Under the pieces are notes generated by a model, which worked only from the letters and a program-made list of their open reading frames with translations, made no database searches and was not told the origin of the DNA. A program made the translations under genes and the position numbers. Positions 21,538 through 32,288 of a stretch of 64,000 nt of DNA are shown here, piece by piece. Position 1 is the first letter of the stretch; every line of letters starts with the position of its first letter. This DNA is from Yersinia massiliensis (GTDB taxonomy: Bacteria > Pseudomonadota > Gammaproteobacteria > Enterobacterales > Enterobacteriaceae): positions 4,030,001-4,094,000 of the forward strand of contig NZ_CP028487.1 of assembly GCF_003048255.1 (NCBI RefSeq), in the 5' to 3' direction.

Positions 21538-22526
21538 TGTTTAAACGCATGATTCCCTGCTTGTTCTTATTTTCTGTTGCCGCTGTTGCTGCCGATAAAC
21601 CCACCTTGACGGTTTACACTTATGACTCCTTTGCTGCCGACTGGGGGCCAGGGCCAGCGATAAAAAAAGCCTTTGAAGCCGAATGTGATTGCCAGCTTAA
21701 ATTTGTGGCGCTGGAAGACGGCGTTTCACTGCTAAACCGCCTGCGAATGGAAGGGAAGAACAGCCAAGCTGATGTGATTTTAGGCTTAGATAACAATTTG
21801 GTGCAGGCAGCGGAACAAACGGGCTTATTCGCCCCCAGCCAAGTGGATACGAGCACGCTAACACTCCCTGAACCATGGCAAAACAAAACCTTTGTTCCTT
21901 TCGACTACGGCTATTTCGCCTTTGTGTATGACAAAAACAAACTGAAAAACCCGCCAAAAAGCCTGCAAGAATTAGTTAGCAGTGATGCGCCGTGGAAAGT
22001 CATTTATCAAGATCCTCGCACCAGCACACCGGGCCTTGGTTTGATGTTGTGGATGCAAAAAGTGTATGGCGATAAAGCGCCACAGGCATGGCAACAACTG
22101 GCGAAGAAAACCGTCACTGTCACCAAAGGCTGGAGTGAGGCTTATGGCCTGTTCCTCAAAGGTGAAGGCGATTTGGTACTCAGCTATACCACCTCTCCGG
22201 CTTACCATCTGATTGAAGAGAAGAAAGATAATTATGCCGCCGCTGATTTCAGTGAAGGCCACTATCTGCAAGTGGAAGTCGCCGGTCAAGTCGCGTCCAG
22301 CAAACAGCCAGAACTGGCACAGCGCTTTATGAAATTTATCGTGACCCCCGCGTTCCAAGACCACATTCCGACCGGTAACTGGATGTATCCCGTCATCAAA
22401 ATGGATCTGCCTGCTGGGTTTGAAACGCTAAACGTGCCGCAAAAAGCGTTACAGTTTGATGCTAAAGACGTGGCCGATAACCGTGGAAAATGGATTCAGG
22501 CATGGCAATCCGCCGTCAGCCGTTAA
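21537..22526 (+). CDS. thiB: Thiamine/TPP-binding periplasmic protein
   Basis: Substrate-binding protein of the ABC importer for thiamine, thiamine phosphate and TPP. The protein is 329 aa with a signal peptide (about 20 residues, ending VAAVAA before DKPTLTVYTYDSF). The mature part is close to E. coli ThiB (FAADWGPGP, DPRTSTPGLGL, GWSEAYGLFLKGEGD). I chose the GTG at 21537 because AAGGAG lies 6 nt upstream and a proper signal peptide follows. The longer frame from 21450 begins inside the riboswitch. The gene is downstream of the TPP riboswitch and overlaps thiP by 25 nt. Confidence 0.94.
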   Translation: MFKRMIPCLFLFSVAAVAADKPTLTVYTYDSFAADWGPGPAIKKAFEAECDCQLKFVALEDGVSLLNRLRMEGKNSQADVILGLDNNLVQAAEQTGLFAPSQVDTSTLTLPEPWQNKTFVPFDYGYFAFVYDKNKLKNPPKSLQELVSSDAPWKVIYQDPRTSTPGLGLMLWMQKVYGDKAPQAWQQLAKKTVTVTKGWSEAYGLFLKGEGDLVLSYTTSPAYHLIEEKKDNYAAADFSEGHYLQVEVAGQVASSKQPELAQRFMKFIVTPAFQDHIPTGNWMYPVIKMDLPAGFETLNVPQKALQFDAKDVADNRGKWIQAWQSAVSR

Positions 22527-24109
22527 TCCCCGCGTGGTTGTGGCCGGGGCTGCTCGCCGCTGCGCTGATAGTCGGTGTCGCCTTATTGGCGTTCACCGCG
22601 ATTTGGCGACATGCGCCGGCAGCCGACTGGCGCAGCCTCTGGCATGACAGCTATCTGTGGCATGTGATTCGCTTTACCTTCTGGCAGGCGTTTCTCTCTG
22701 CGCTACTGTCGGTGCTACCCGCTATTTTTTTGGCGCGTGCCCTGTATCGCCGCCGCTTTCCTGGCCGCCAATTGATGCTGCGTTTATGTGCCATGACGCT
22801 GGTGTTGCCCGTGCTTGTCGCGCTATTTGGTATTTTGACGGTGTACGGCCGCCAAGGTTGGCTAGCCGGATTATTTGGCTGGATGGGGGTGGATTACCGT
22901 TTCTCCCCCTATGGTTTACAAGGCATTTTATTGGCGCATATCTTCTTTAATATGCCGCTGGCAACACGATTGCTGTTGCAGTCATTGGAAAGTATTGCTG
23001 TTGAGCAGCGACAATTAGCGGCGCAATTAGGCATGAACGGTTGGCAGCATTTCCGCTGGGTCGAATGGCCCTACCTGCGCCGCCAAATTCTGCCCACTTC
23101 CGCACTGATTTTTATGCTCTGTTTTGCCAGTTTCGCCACCGTGCTATCACTGGGTGGCGGGCCACAAGCCACCACGATCGAGCTGGCCATTTATCAGGCG
23201 CTGAGTTACGACTACGATCTCGGGCGCGCCGCACTGTTGGCGTTGATTCAACTGGGCTGCTGCTTGGGGTTAGTGATATTGAGCCAGCGGCTTAATTCCG
23301 TACTGGCGGTCGGCAATACCCACGCGCAAGTCTGGCGCAATCAGCAAGATAGCCCTTGGTCGCGCATCAGCGATACGCTGCTCATAGGTTCCGCCTTGCT
23401 ATTGATGGTTCCACCGTTGTTAGCCGTCGTCATTGATGGTAGCAATCAGACGATCCTGACGGTGTTGCAACAACCGGCACTTTGGCAAGCCTTCTTCACC
23501 TCACTGACGATTGCCATTGGGGCCGGATTGCTGTGTGTGACCCTCACCATGATGTTGTTGTGGAGCAGTCGTGAGCTACAGTTACGCCATCAAATGGCTT
23601 ATGGTCAGGCGCTCGAAGTGAGTGGCATGGTGATTTTGGCGATGCCGGGTATCGTGTTAGCGACCGGTTTCTTCCTGCTGCTCAACGACACGGTTGGCTT
23701 ACCGCAATCCCCTTACGCGCTGGTGATCCTCACCAATGCGCTGATGGCGGTACCCTATGCCTTGAAAGTGCTGGATAACCCGATGCGGGATCTGGCTGAG
23801 CGCTACACGCCGCTGTGCTTATCACTGGATATTCGCGGCTGGCATCGGTTGCGCTATATTGAATTGAGCGCCCTGAAACGCCCATTAGCGCAAGCACTGG
23901 CCTTTGCCAGCGTGCTCTCTATTGGTGATTTTGGTGTGGTGGCGTTATTTGGCAATGAACATTTCCGCACCCTGCCATTTTATCTCTATCAACAGATAGG
24001 TTCTTACCGCAGCCACGATGGTGCGGTGACCGCCTTGCTCCTGCTGTTGCTCTGTTTCTTGCTGTTTACCCTTATTGAACGACTGCCGAGCCGCCATGCT
24101 AACGCTTGA
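22502..24109 (+). CDS. thiP: Thiamine ABC transporter permease
   Basis: Fused permease of 535 aa with two homologous halves, each with about six membrane segments and an ABC-contact EAA loop (first near [18 protein letters not shown], second near [21 protein letters not shown]). ATG 22502 ([12 protein letters not shown]) matches the E. coli start MATRRQPLIP; an earlier ATG at 22490 is possible but less conserved. It overlaps thiB upstream and thiQ downstream, indicating translational coupling in thiBPQ. Confidence 0.95.
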   Translation: MAIRRQPLIPAWLWPGLLAAALIVGVALLAFTAIWRHAPAADWRSLWHDSYLWHVIRFTFWQAFLSALLSVLPAIFLARALYRRRFPGRQLMLRLCAMTLVLPVLVALFGILTVYGRQGWLAGLFGWMGVDYRFSPYGLQGILLAHIFFNMPLATRLLLQSLESIAVEQRQLAAQLGMNGWQHFRWVEWPYLRRQILPTSALIFMLCFASFATVLSLGGGPQATTIELAIYQALSYDYDLGRAALLALIQLGCCLGLVILSQRLNSVLAVGNTHAQVWRNQQDSPWSRISDTLLIGSALLLMVPPLLAVVIDGSNQTILTVLQQPALWQAFFTSLTIAIGAGLLCVTLTMMLLWSSRELQLRHQMAYGQALEVSGMVILAMPGIVLATGFFLLLNDTVGLPQSPYALVILTNALMAVPYALKVLDNPMRDLAERYTPLCLSLDIRGWHRLRYIELSALKRPLAQALAFASVLSIGDFGVVALFGNEHFRTLPFYLYQQIGSYRSHDGAVTALLLLLLCFLLFTLIERLPSRHANA

Positions 24110-24803
24110 AAAAATCACCTATCTGTATGACCACTTACCCATGCGCTTTGATGTGCGGATTCAACAGGGTGAACGGGTGGCCATCCTCGGGCCGAGTGGC
24201 GCAGGGAAAAGTACCCTGCTGAGCCTCATTGCGGGTTTTTTAGCGCCCACCAGCGGTCACATGTTACTGAACCATCAGGACCATACCGCCACCACGCCCG
24301 CCCAGCGGCCGGTGTCGATGCTGTTTCAGGAGAACAATTTATTCTCCCATCTGAGTGTGGAACAGAACATCGGGCTGGGCTTGCATCCGGGGCTGAAACT
24401 GAATCAGGAACAAAAACAATTACTGCGCCAAATTGCCCAGCAAGTGGGATTAGAGGACTGCCTCGATCGCCTGCCAGCCCAGCTTTCTGGTGGTCAACGC
24501 CAACGAGCGGCATTGGCGCGGTGTTTGGTGCGTAGCCAGCCCATCTTGCTGCTCGATGAGCCATTTTCGGCGCTAGATCCCGCGTTGCGTAATGAAATGC
24601 TGTTATTGGTTGATCAGGTGTGCCGCCAGCGACAACTCACCCTATTGATGGTGTCACACAATCTTGATGATGCCGCTCGCATCGCCGATCGTACCTTGCT
24701 GATCGTGGATGGCCGCATTTATTACGACGGCCCGACACAAGCACTGGTGAATGGCAGCGCACCCGAAGCCAAGGTACTGGGGATCGCCACCTCAAGTTTG
24801 TGA
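24096..24803 (+). CDS. thiQ: Thiamine ABC transporter ATP-binding protein
   Basis: 235-aa ATPase that drives ThiBP. Walker [10 protein letters not shown] (about residues 32-40), Q-loop in MLFQENNLF, signature LSGGQRQR, Walker B ILLLDEP and the switch histidine in MVSHN are all intact. ATG 24096 ([12 protein letters not shown]) is the family start and overlaps thiP by 14 nt. It converges on yabI with 20 nt between stops and no obvious terminator. Confidence 0.96.
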   Translation: MLTLEKITYLYDHLPMRFDVRIQQGERVAILGPSGAGKSTLLSLIAGFLAPTSGHMLLNHQDHTATTPAQRPVSMLFQENNLFSHLSVEQNIGLGLHPGLKLNQEQKQLLRQIAQQVGLEDCLDRLPAQLSGGQRQRAALARCLVRSQPILLLDEPFSALDPALRNEMLLLVDQVCRQRQLTLLMVSHNLDDAARIADRTLLIVDGRIYYDGPTQALVNGSAPEAKVLGIATSSL

Positions 24804-24823
24804 TTGGGGTGAGCACGAGGCAA

Positions 24824-25591
24824 TCAGCCAGCCAGCACCTTCCACAACAAATGACGATAAACCGGCATGATGGGTTGCATATGCAGCCAAACAAAACTGG
24901 CTATCGCCATGGCAATCGCCAATACCGTCAACCAACGCAGTCGGCCAAGAGGTAACCAACGGCTGAGACGGTCTGGGCTACGTTTACCAAAACGCCACCA
25001 GCGCCATGACAGCCAACACGCCAGCCAAATCAACAGGACAACCGTAACCAGCAGACACTTGAACATAAAGCTGTTGGCACTGGGCGGAATATCAATAGCA
25101 ACACCGGCGAGAATACCGGGGAAGAAGTAAATAGGGGGCCAAGTGAGGCAACCAATCACATTGGGTAGCGCGAATTTGACCGGCGGCAGATTCAGCATCC
25201 CTGCCACCATCGGCACGATAGGCCGTGCGGGACCAATAAAGCGCCCTAGTAGCACCGTTGCCATACTGTGGTTGTGCAGCGCATGCTCGGTTTTTGCCAA
25301 CAAGGATTTATGCTTTTTCAGGAACGACCAGCGGTGTAGTGGTTCTTTGAAGCGGCGACCAATAAAGTACGAGAGCCAATCCCCCGTGAGGCAACCCACC
25401 GTCGCGGCAGCCCAAGCCCAATAAAAACTCATCTCTCCACTGCCAATCAATGCCCCGACCGTCGTCATCATGACCGTACCGGGCAGTAGCATGCCCACCA
25501 GCGCTAAAGATTCGAGAAATGTCACTAACATGACGACAAATAGCGCGAAAGCCAGTGATTGTGTCAATAAATGTAATACGTAGGCTTCCAT
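24824..25591 (-). CDS. yabI: DedA-family inner-membrane protein YabI
   Basis: 255-aa polytopic protein of the DedA/SNARE-associated group. Conserved signatures are FLESLALVGMLLPGTV near residue 25, GDWLSYFIGRRF, and the GRFIGPARPIVPMVAGML motif with the arginines required in DedA proteins. DedA proteins are linked to proton motive force and lipid-carrier recycling; a specific role for YabI is not established. Same position as in E. coli, between thiQ and polB. Confidence 0.92.
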   Translation of the reverse strand: MEAYVLHLLTQSLAFALFVVMLVTFLESLALVGMLLPGTVMMTTVGALIGSGEMSFYWAWAAATVGCLTGDWLSYFIGRRFKEPLHRWSFLKKHKSLLAKTEHALHNHSMATVLLGRFIGPARPIVPMVAGMLNLPPVKFALPNVIGCLTWPPIYFFPGILAGVAIDIPPSANSFMFKCLLVTVVLLIWLACWLSWRWWRFGKRSPDRLSRWLPLGRLRWLTVLAIAMAIASFVWLHMQPIMPVYRHLLWKVLAG

Positions 25592-25785
25592 AGATTTATC
25601 CGTTTATCATAACGCTCAGTGAGTTAACAACCCTGTTTAAGGCGCGGGGGATTGTCCGGCCCTCGGCTAAATCAGTCAATCAGCAATTTCTCGCATTTGA
25701 CATCAAAGCACTGCAACCTTAGCGGCAAAGCCAATGATTTTGCGGGTAGATAGATTGAGAGTAACCTATCATTGAAATAGACAAT

Positions 25786-25805
25786 CACTGTATAAATACC
25801 CATAC
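25786..25805 (+). promoter_or_regulatory. Candidate LexA box upstream of polB
   Basis: CACTGTATAAATACCCATAC shows CTG-N10-CAT against the LexA consensus CTG-N10-CAG, with a good left half (CTGTATA) and a weak right half. E. coli polB belongs to the SOS regulon, so the location is right. Low information, by eye only. Confidence 0.4.
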
Positions 25806-25862
25806 TAAGATAGCTTAAGATTTCAAACGATATTAATTCATTCATATACTAAAGGTAGCACT

Positions 25863-28235
25863 GTGGGGCAAACCCGTCAGGGCTTCCTGCTCACCCGCCA
25901 CTGGCGCGATACGCAGGCAGGCACCGAAGTTGAATTCTGGTTAGCCACCGATGAAGGCCCGCAGCATGTCCGGCTGCCGGCTCAGCCATCGGTGGCCTTT
26001 ATCCCGGCTGAACAACGGCAACGGGCTGAAACTCTGCTGCGTAATGAACGGCGCTGGGAACTGCGCCCCCTTGAGCTAACAGACTTCCATCAACGCCCCG
26101 TGTTGGGCCTGTATTGCAGCCAGCATCGCCAATTAATCCGCTTGGAAAAACTGCTGCGCGAAAGTGGCGTGAATGTGTATGAGGGTGATATACGCCCGCC
26201 TGAACGTTTTCTGATGGAACGCTTTATTACCGCGCCAGTCTGGTTTAGCGGTGATAACAACGGTAACGGCCCACTGCTCAATACTCAAATGAAACCCGCC
26301 GATGACTACCGGCCGACACTGAAGCTACTATCACTGGATATCGAAACCAGTGAACACGGCGAGCTTTACTGTATTGGGCTCGAGGGTTGCGGTCAGCGTC
26401 AGGTCTACATGCTCGGGCCACCCAATGGGGAGACGCAAGAGGCTGCCGCACTGGATTTCAATCTAGAGTATGTTGCCAGCCGCCCGCTATTACTGGAAAA
26501 GCTGAATCAGTGGCTGGAACAGTATGATCCCGATGCCATTATTGGTTGGAATTTGGTGCAGTTCGATTTACGGGTATTGCAAAAGCATGCAGACCGCTAT
26601 CAGATCCCACTGCGCTTTGGCCGTGGTGGTAACCTGCTCGAATGGCGTGAACACGGTTTCAAGCAAGGGCATTTCTTCGCCTCTGCCGCTGGGCGGTTGA
26701 TTATCGATGGCATTGAGGCACTCAAATCAGCCACTTGGAACTTCCCCTCTTTCAGCTTGGAATCGGTTTCCCAGACGTTACTGGGCGAAGGTAAAGCCAG
26801 TGATAACCCTTATCAGCGTATGGATGAGATCAATCATCGTTTTGCCCATGATAAGCCCGCGCTGGCACGTTATAACCTAAAAGACTGCGAGTTGGTGACA
26901 CGGATTTTTGCCAAAACTGAGCTGCTGAGCTTTTTGCTTGAGCGCTCTACCGTCACCGGACTCGCGGCAGATCGCAGTGGTGGTTCAGTGGCGGCGTTTA
27001 CTCATCTTTATCTACCACGAATGCACCGCATCGGTTATGTCGCCCCCAACTTAGGTGAGCTCCCCGAAGAGCACAGCCCCGGCGGCTTTGTAATGGATTC
27101 CCAGCCCGGTTTATATGATTCAGTGTTGGTGCTCGACTATAAAAGCCTGTACCCCTCGATTATCCGCACCTTTTTAATTGATCCGGTGGGATTAGTTGTG
27201 GGCATGCAGCAACCTGATGAGCAACATTCTGTGCCGGGTTTTCGTGGGGCTTGGTTCTCCCGCGAGAAACACTGCCTGCCTGCCATCGTTAACCAGATTT
27301 GGCAGGGAAGAGAAGCGGCTAAGCGCCAACAAAATAAGCCGCTGTCGCAAGCACTGAAGATCATTATGAACGCCTTTTATGGCGTGTTAGGCTCCAGCGG
27401 ATGCCGATTTTTTGACCCGAGATTAGCGTCATCGATTACCTTGCGCGGCCATGACATCATGCGCCAAACCCGTGAGTTAATTGAAGCCCAAGGCTATCAG
27501 GTGATTTATGGCGACACTGACTCAACCTTTGTCTGGCTGAAGAATGCGCATAGCGAAGAGCAGGCATCGCACATTGGCCGAGCACTGGTTCAACACGTCA
27601 ATCAATGGTGGCAAAACCATATTCGGCAAACCTATGATTTACCCTGCGCATTAGAGTTGGAATTTGAAACCCATTATCGTCGCTTTCTGATGCCTACCAT
27701 TCGTGGCGCAGAACAAGGCAGTAAAAAACGCTACGCTGGCCTTATTACTACCCCCGATGGCGATAAAATGGTCTACAAAGGGCTAGAGACAGTGCGCACG
27801 GATTGGACGCCACTGGCGCAACAATTCCAACGCGAACTCTACCTGCTGATTTTTCAGCAACAGCCCTATCAGGACTATGTGCGCGATTATGTGGCGCGTA
27901 CACTGAATGGCGAGTTAGATGATCAACTGATTTACCGTAAACGCCTACGTCGACGGCTGGATGACTATCAACGTAATGTGCCACCTCATGCCAGAGCAGC
28001 TCGTTTAGCCGATGAGTTCAACCGCCAGAAAGGCCGACCATTGCAATATCAAAATGGCGGTTGGATAAACTATGTGATGACTACCGCAGGCCCAGAGCCG
28101 CTGGAAACACGCCAATCCCCTATCGATTACGATCACTATCTCACCCGCCAGCTACAACCGGTTGCTGACGCTATACTTCCTTTTATGCACGATGACTTCA
28201 CCACGCTGATCACGGGTCAGATGGGGTTATTTTAA
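25863..28235 (+). CDS. polB: DNA polymerase II
   Basis: Family B DNA polymerase of 790 aa, used in restart and translesion synthesis after damage. The N-terminal 3'-5' exonuclease motif is [12 protein letters not shown], followed by [13 protein letters not shown] and the third exonuclease motif in YNLKDCELV. Polymerase motifs are [26 protein letters not shown] and [10 protein letters not shown]. The start is a GTG ([17 protein letters not shown]), supported by alignment to E. coli PolB ([15 protein letters not shown]); AAGGTAG lies about 8 nt upstream. A possible LexA box is about 60 nt upstream. Confidence 0.97.
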   Translation: MGQTRQGFLLTRHWRDTQAGTEVEFWLATDEGPQHVRLPAQPSVAFIPAEQRQRAETLLRNERRWELRPLELTDFHQRPVLGLYCSQHRQLIRLEKLLRESGVNVYEGDIRPPERFLMERFITAPVWFSGDNNGNGPLLNTQMKPADDYRPTLKLLSLDIETSEHGELYCIGLEGCGQRQVYMLGPPNGETQEAAALDFNLEYVASRPLLLEKLNQWLEQYDPDAIIGWNLVQFDLRVLQKHADRYQIPLRFGRGGNLLEWREHGFKQGHFFASAAGRLIIDGIEALKSATWNFPSFSLESVSQTLLGEGKASDNPYQRMDEINHRFAHDKPALARYNLKDCELVTRIFAKTELLSFLLERSTVTGLAADRSGGSVAAFTHLYLPRMHRIGYVAPNLGELPEEHSPGGFVMDSQPGLYDSVLVLDYKSLYPSIIRTFLIDPVGLVVGMQQPDEQHSVPGFRGAWFSREKHCLPAIVNQIWQGREAAKRQQNKPLSQALKIIMNAFYGVLGSSGCRFFDPRLASSITLRGHDIMRQTRELIEAQGYQVIYGDTDSTFVWLKNAHSEEQASHIGRALVQHVNQWWQNHIRQTYDLPCALELEFETHYRRFLMPTIRGAEQGSKKRYAGLITTPDGDKMVYKGLETVRTDWTPLAQQFQRELYLLIFQQQPYQDYVRDYVARTLNGELDDQLIYRKRLRRRLDDYQRNVPPHARAARLADEFNRQKGRPLQYQNGGWINYVMTTAGPEPLETRQSPIDYDHYLTRQLQPVADAILPFMHDDFTTLITGQMGLF

Positions 28236-28373
28236 TCGTTATTCCGTTGTTTTAGAGGTGACGTCGCGCTCGCCTTCCATTACCATAGCGCCCTTGCCAA
28301 AATTCGCATCAATCACACTGACAAACACGATTCTATTCATCACTGTCAAACAAAAAAATCGAGCCGATAATTT

Positions 28374-31280
28374 ATGCCTTTTACACTTGGTCAACGCTGG
28401 ATCAGCGACACAGAAAGTGAGCTTGGATTAGGTACTGTCGTTGCCATCGACGTACGCATGGTGACCTTACTGTTCCCCGCCACCGGTGAAAACCGCCTTT
28501 ACGCTAGAAATGATTCGCCGATCACCCGCGTGATGTTCAATCCGGGCGATACCATCACTCACCACGAAGGCTGGCAGCTGAAAGTGGACGATGTGATACT
28601 CGAAAACGGGCTGATTACCTATATCGGCACCCGTTTGGACACCGAAGAGACAGGCGTCTCGATGCGTGAAGTTTTGCTCGATAGCAAACTGACTTTTAGC
28701 AAACCGCAGGATCGCTTATTTGCTGGCCAAATCGACCGTATGGATCGATTCGCCCTGCGTTTTCGCGCGCGTAAATATCAAAGTGAGCAATTCCGCTTGG
28801 CGTGGAGCGGTTTGCGTGGCGTCCGCGCTAGCCTGATCCCCCATCAACTCCATATCGCTTATGAAGTCGGCCAACGCCATGCACCGCGTGTCTTACTCGC
28901 GGATGAAGTGGGCTTGGGTAAAACCATTGAAGCTGGGATGATTATCAACCAGCAACTGCTGTCTAGCCGTGCTGAGCGCGTGTTAATTGTGGTACCAGAA
29001 AGCCTACAGCATCAGTGGCTAGTTGAAATGCTGCGCCGCTTCAACCTGCGTTTCTCCCTGTTTGATGACAGCCGCTATTCTGAATCTCTGCTCGATAGCA
29101 CTAACCCATTCGAAACCGAGCAACTGGTTATCTGTTCACTGGATTTTGTGCGCCGTAATAAGCAGCGTTTGGAACAGTTAGCCGATGCCTCTTGGGATCT
29201 ACTGGTCGTCGATGAAGCGCACCATCTGGCGTGGAGTGAAGAAGCGCCAAGCCGTGAGTATCAGGTCATCGAACAATTGGCTGAAAATATTCCCGGCGTG
29301 CTGCTACTGACCGCGACCCCTGAGCAACTCGGTCAACAGAGCCACTTTGCGCGCTTGCGTTTGCTCGATCCCGATCGCTTCCACGACTACGAAGAGTTCG
29401 TCAACGAACAGCAGAAATATCGCCCGATTGCCGATGCGGTGACGTTGCTGCTGGGTGGGGAGCGCTTAGCTGACGATAAGCTGAATTTGTTGGGTGAGCT
29501 GATGGCTGAGCAGGACATTGAGCCACTGCTGAAAGCCGCCAATAGCCAAAGTGAAGATAGCGAAGCTGCGCGTAAAGAGTTGGTCGCCATGTTGATGGAC
29601 AGACACGGCACCAGCCGAATCTTGTTCCGTAACACCCGTAATGGCGTGAAAGGCTTCCCGCATCGTGTCTTGCATCAGATTAAGCTGCCCTTGCCGACGC
29701 AATACCAAACAGCGATTAAAGTGTCCGGCATCATGGGGGCCAAAAAAGCGCTGGAAGCGCGCGCGAAAGATATGCTGTATCCCGAGCAAATCTATCAGGA
29801 GTTTGAAGGTGAAAACGCAACGTGGTGGAACTTTGATCCCCGCGTTGAGTGGTTGCTTAACTACCTGATTGCTCATCGTAACGAGAAAGTGTTGGTCATT
29901 TGCGCGCAAGCTGCCACCGCGTTGCAACTCGAGCAAGTGTTGCGTGAGCGTGAAGCTATCCGCGCAGCGGTGTTCCACGAAGGTTTGTCGCTGATTGAGC
30001 GCGACCGCGCCGCCGCCTATTTTGCTTCTGAAGAAGATGGCGCACAGGTGTTGCTGTGTTCTGAAATTGGTTCCGAAGGGCGTAACTTCCAGTTTGCCTG
30101 TCAGTTGGTGATGTTCGATTTACCTTTCAACCCTGACTTGTTGGAACAACGTATTGGCCGCTTAGACCGTATCGGTCAGAATCGTGAAATCCAAATCATG
30201 GTGCCGTATCTGGAAAATACTGCGCAGGCGGTGCTGGTGCGTTGGTATCACGAAGGGTTAGACGCTTTCGAGCATACTTGCCCAACGGGCCGGACAATTT
30301 ATGATGCCGGCTACCAAACACTGATTGGCTATTTGGCGACCCCGAATGAGCAAGAGGGGTTGGATGAGTTTATCCAAACTTGCCGCCAGCAACATGAAGC
30401 GCTGAAACTTCAGTTGGAGCAAGGGCGTGACCGCTTACTGGAGATGCATTCCAACGGTGGCGAGCATGGGCAAGAATTGGCGCAAATTATTGCGGATCAA
30501 GATAATGACGTTAACTTGGTCAGCTTTGCGCTGAACCTGTTCGATATTGTCGGGATCAATCAAGAAGATCGCAGTGATAATCTGATCGTACTGACGCCAT
30601 CTGATCACATGCTGGTGCCTGATTTCCCTGGGCTACCGCAAGATGGCTGCACCGTGACCTTTGATCGCGAACAAGCCCTCTCACGGGAAGATGCCCAATT
30701 TGTCAGTTGGGAGCACCCGATCATCCGTAATGGTTTGGATCTGATCCTGTCAGGTGATACCGGTAGCTGTGCTGTTTCATTATTGAAAAACAAAGCATTA
30801 CCGGTCGGGACGCTGCTGGCTGAATTAGTGTATGTGGTAGAAGCACAAGCACCGAAGCACCTGCAATTGACCCGTTTCTTACCACCGACGCCAGTGCGGA
30901 TGCTGATGGATCGTAACGGCACCAATCTAGCGGCACAGGTTGAGTTTGAATCCTTTAACCGTCAATTGAATGCGGTCAACCGTCATACCTCCAGCAAGCT
31001 GGTCAATGCGGTACAGCAAGAAGTGCACACCATGTTGCAGCAAGCGGAAGCATTGGTTGAAGAGCAAGCTCGCTTGCTGATTGATGCGGCTAAGCATGAA
31101 GCTGATGATAAGTTGAGCGCGGAACTGGCCCGTTTGGAAGCGCTAAAAGCGGTAAATCCTAATATTCGCGATGACGAACTCGAGGCACTGGAACATAACC
31201 GTAAACTGGTGCTGGAAAGCCTGAATCAGGCGGGTTGGCGTTTAGACGCGATTCGTTTGGTGGTGGTCACTCACCAGTAA
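28374..31280 (+). CDS. rapA: RNA polymerase-associated ATPase RapA (HepA)
   Basis: Swi2/Snf2-type ATPase of 968 aa that binds RNA polymerase and recycles it from non-productive post-termination complexes. Two Tudor-like N-terminal domains begin [20 protein letters not shown]. Helicase motifs are [12 protein letters not shown] (I), VDEAHH (II), LTATP (III) and [11 protein letters not shown] (VI). The length equals E. coli RapA. In E. coli the next gene is rluA; here the aerobactin locus follows. Confidence 0.97.
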   Translation: MPFTLGQRWISDTESELGLGTVVAIDVRMVTLLFPATGENRLYARNDSPITRVMFNPGDTITHHEGWQLKVDDVILENGLITYIGTRLDTEETGVSMREVLLDSKLTFSKPQDRLFAGQIDRMDRFALRFRARKYQSEQFRLAWSGLRGVRASLIPHQLHIAYEVGQRHAPRVLLADEVGLGKTIEAGMIINQQLLSSRAERVLIVVPESLQHQWLVEMLRRFNLRFSLFDDSRYSESLLDSTNPFETEQLVICSLDFVRRNKQRLEQLADASWDLLVVDEAHHLAWSEEAPSREYQVIEQLAENIPGVLLLTATPEQLGQQSHFARLRLLDPDRFHDYEEFVNEQQKYRPIADAVTLLLGGERLADDKLNLLGELMAEQDIEPLLKAANSQSEDSEAARKELVAMLMDRHGTSRILFRNTRNGVKGFPHRVLHQIKLPLPTQYQTAIKVSGIMGAKKALEARAKDMLYPEQIYQEFEGENATWWNFDPRVEWLLNYLIAHRNEKVLVICAQAATALQLEQVLREREAIRAAVFHEGLSLIERDRAAAYFASEEDGAQVLLCSEIGSEGRNFQFACQLVMFDLPFNPDLLEQRIGRLDRIGQNREIQIMVPYLENTAQAVLVRWYHEGLDAFEHTCPTGRTIYDAGYQTLIGYLATPNEQEGLDEFIQTCRQQHEALKLQLEQGRDRLLEMHSNGGEHGQELAQIIADQDNDVNLVSFALNLFDIVGINQEDRSDNLIVLTPSDHMLVPDFPGLPQDGCTVTFDREQALSREDAQFVSWEHPIIRNGLDLILSGDTGSCAVSLLKNKALPVGTLLAELVYVVEAQAPKHLQLTRFLPPTPVRMLMDRNGTNLAAQVEFESFNRQLNAVNRHTSSKLVNAVQQEVHTMLQQAEALVEEQARLLIDAAKHEADDKLSAELARLEALKAVNPNIRDDELEALEHNRKLVLESLNQAGWRLDAIRLVVVTHQ

Positions 31281-31300
31281 CGTCTTAAGTGCTCGATGCT

Positions 31301-31357
31301 AGGTGAGAGCCGGGATGGGAAGCCCGGTTTTCACCTCGCCTTATCAGCGGTTTTTTT
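31301..31357 (+). terminator. Terminator region after rapA
   Basis: A hairpin pairs AGGTGA (31301-31306) with TCACCT (31331-31336) and GCCGGG with CCCGG. A seven-T tract (31351-31357) lies 15 nt further on, behind a weak CGC/GCG stem. Probably ends rapA transcription before the convergent reductase gene. Confidence 0.5.
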
Positions 31358-31398
31358 CAGAAAAATGTCGCCACCTCTTCCCTATCGCAGCAAAGCCC

Positions 31399-32283
31399 TT
31401 AACACCAATACGCCATAAAGTTGACCGTGGAACGATCTAAGCCACGCTCACCAATAAGATAGCGGCGTAAAACCTTCACTGTTGAAGACTCCGCGGCGAC
31501 CCAAGCGTAGAACGCCTTCTCACCTTCAGCGCGCTCCCATAGTACCTCACCGCCCAAGCTATTTTCCGCCAACGATTGCCCAGCGACCTGCGCCATATCT
31601 GGGATCTGTACCGATTGACGTACCGCATCTACTAATAGGCGGCCGTGTGCGGATTGCCCTTCAACATCCCGTGGCAACCAGTGTATTTGTGCAAACTGAT
31701 ATTGCTCAAGGCTGAGGCAATCACCGGCGAGCGGCACCTCAAAAAATGCTTGAACCTGTGGTGGCTTAATCTGTAATGCCAGTTGCTCCAAAATAGCCAC
31801 GGCTGCCGGCAACGCCGTCTCATCCGCAATCAATAACGCTTGCGTCATCTGCGCGGGGGGTGACCACTCATAACCCCCACTATCGAGTGGATATTCGGCA
31901 TTCGGCGCTACGACCTGAATGGCATCGCCCGCTTTGGCATGTGTTGCCCAAGCGGATGCTGGGCCCGTTTCGCCGTGCAAAACAAACTCCACATCCATCT
32001 CGTTTTGCTCGGTACGCAACGCGCGCAGAGTATAGGTGCGCATCACCGGACGTTGCGCTTTAGGTAAAGCCATGTAACTGCGATACCAATCATCACTCTT
32101 TTCTAACTGCGGGATCTGTCCGTCTTCTGCTGGGAATAACAATTTGATCCGCTGATCGGGCGCTTCAAGTTTCATGCGATTAACTTCTGCACCTTCAAAG
32201 ACACAGCGCATCAATGAAGGCGAAACATTTTCTTTTGCTTTCAATTTGATATCAAAAATTCGGTAGCTTGACGAGCCGGACAT
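31399..32283 (-). CDS. Siderophore-interacting protein (ViuB/YqjH-like ferric reductase)
   Basis: About 294 aa, FAD-binding reductase family that frees iron from ferric siderophores with NAD(P)H. The N-terminal FAD domain carries MRTYTLRALR (the R-x-Y-T pattern) and the C-terminus carries YLIGERGLDRSTVNFMAYW, typical of the family. I start at ATG 32283 (MSGSSSYRIFDIK), which follows AGGAG and lies 5 nt after the shiF stop, so shiF and this gene form an operon. It should act in the cytoplasm to release iron from imported ferric aerobactin. Confidence 0.87.
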   Translation of the reverse strand: MSGSSSYRIFDIKLKAKENVSPSLMRCVFEGAEVNRMKLEAPDQRIKLLFPAEDGQIPQLEKSDDWYRSYMALPKAQRPVMRTYTLRALRTEQNEMDVEFVLHGETGPASAWATHAKAGDAIQVVAPNAEYPLDSGGYEWSPPAQMTQALLIADETALPAAVAILEQLALQIKPPQVQAFFEVPLAGDCLSLEQYQFAQIHWLPRDVEGQSAHGRLLVDAVRQSVQIPDMAQVAGQSLAENSLGGEVLWERAEGEKAFYAWVAAESSTVKVLRRYLIGERGLDRSTVNFMAYWC

Positions 32284-32288
32284 TTTCG

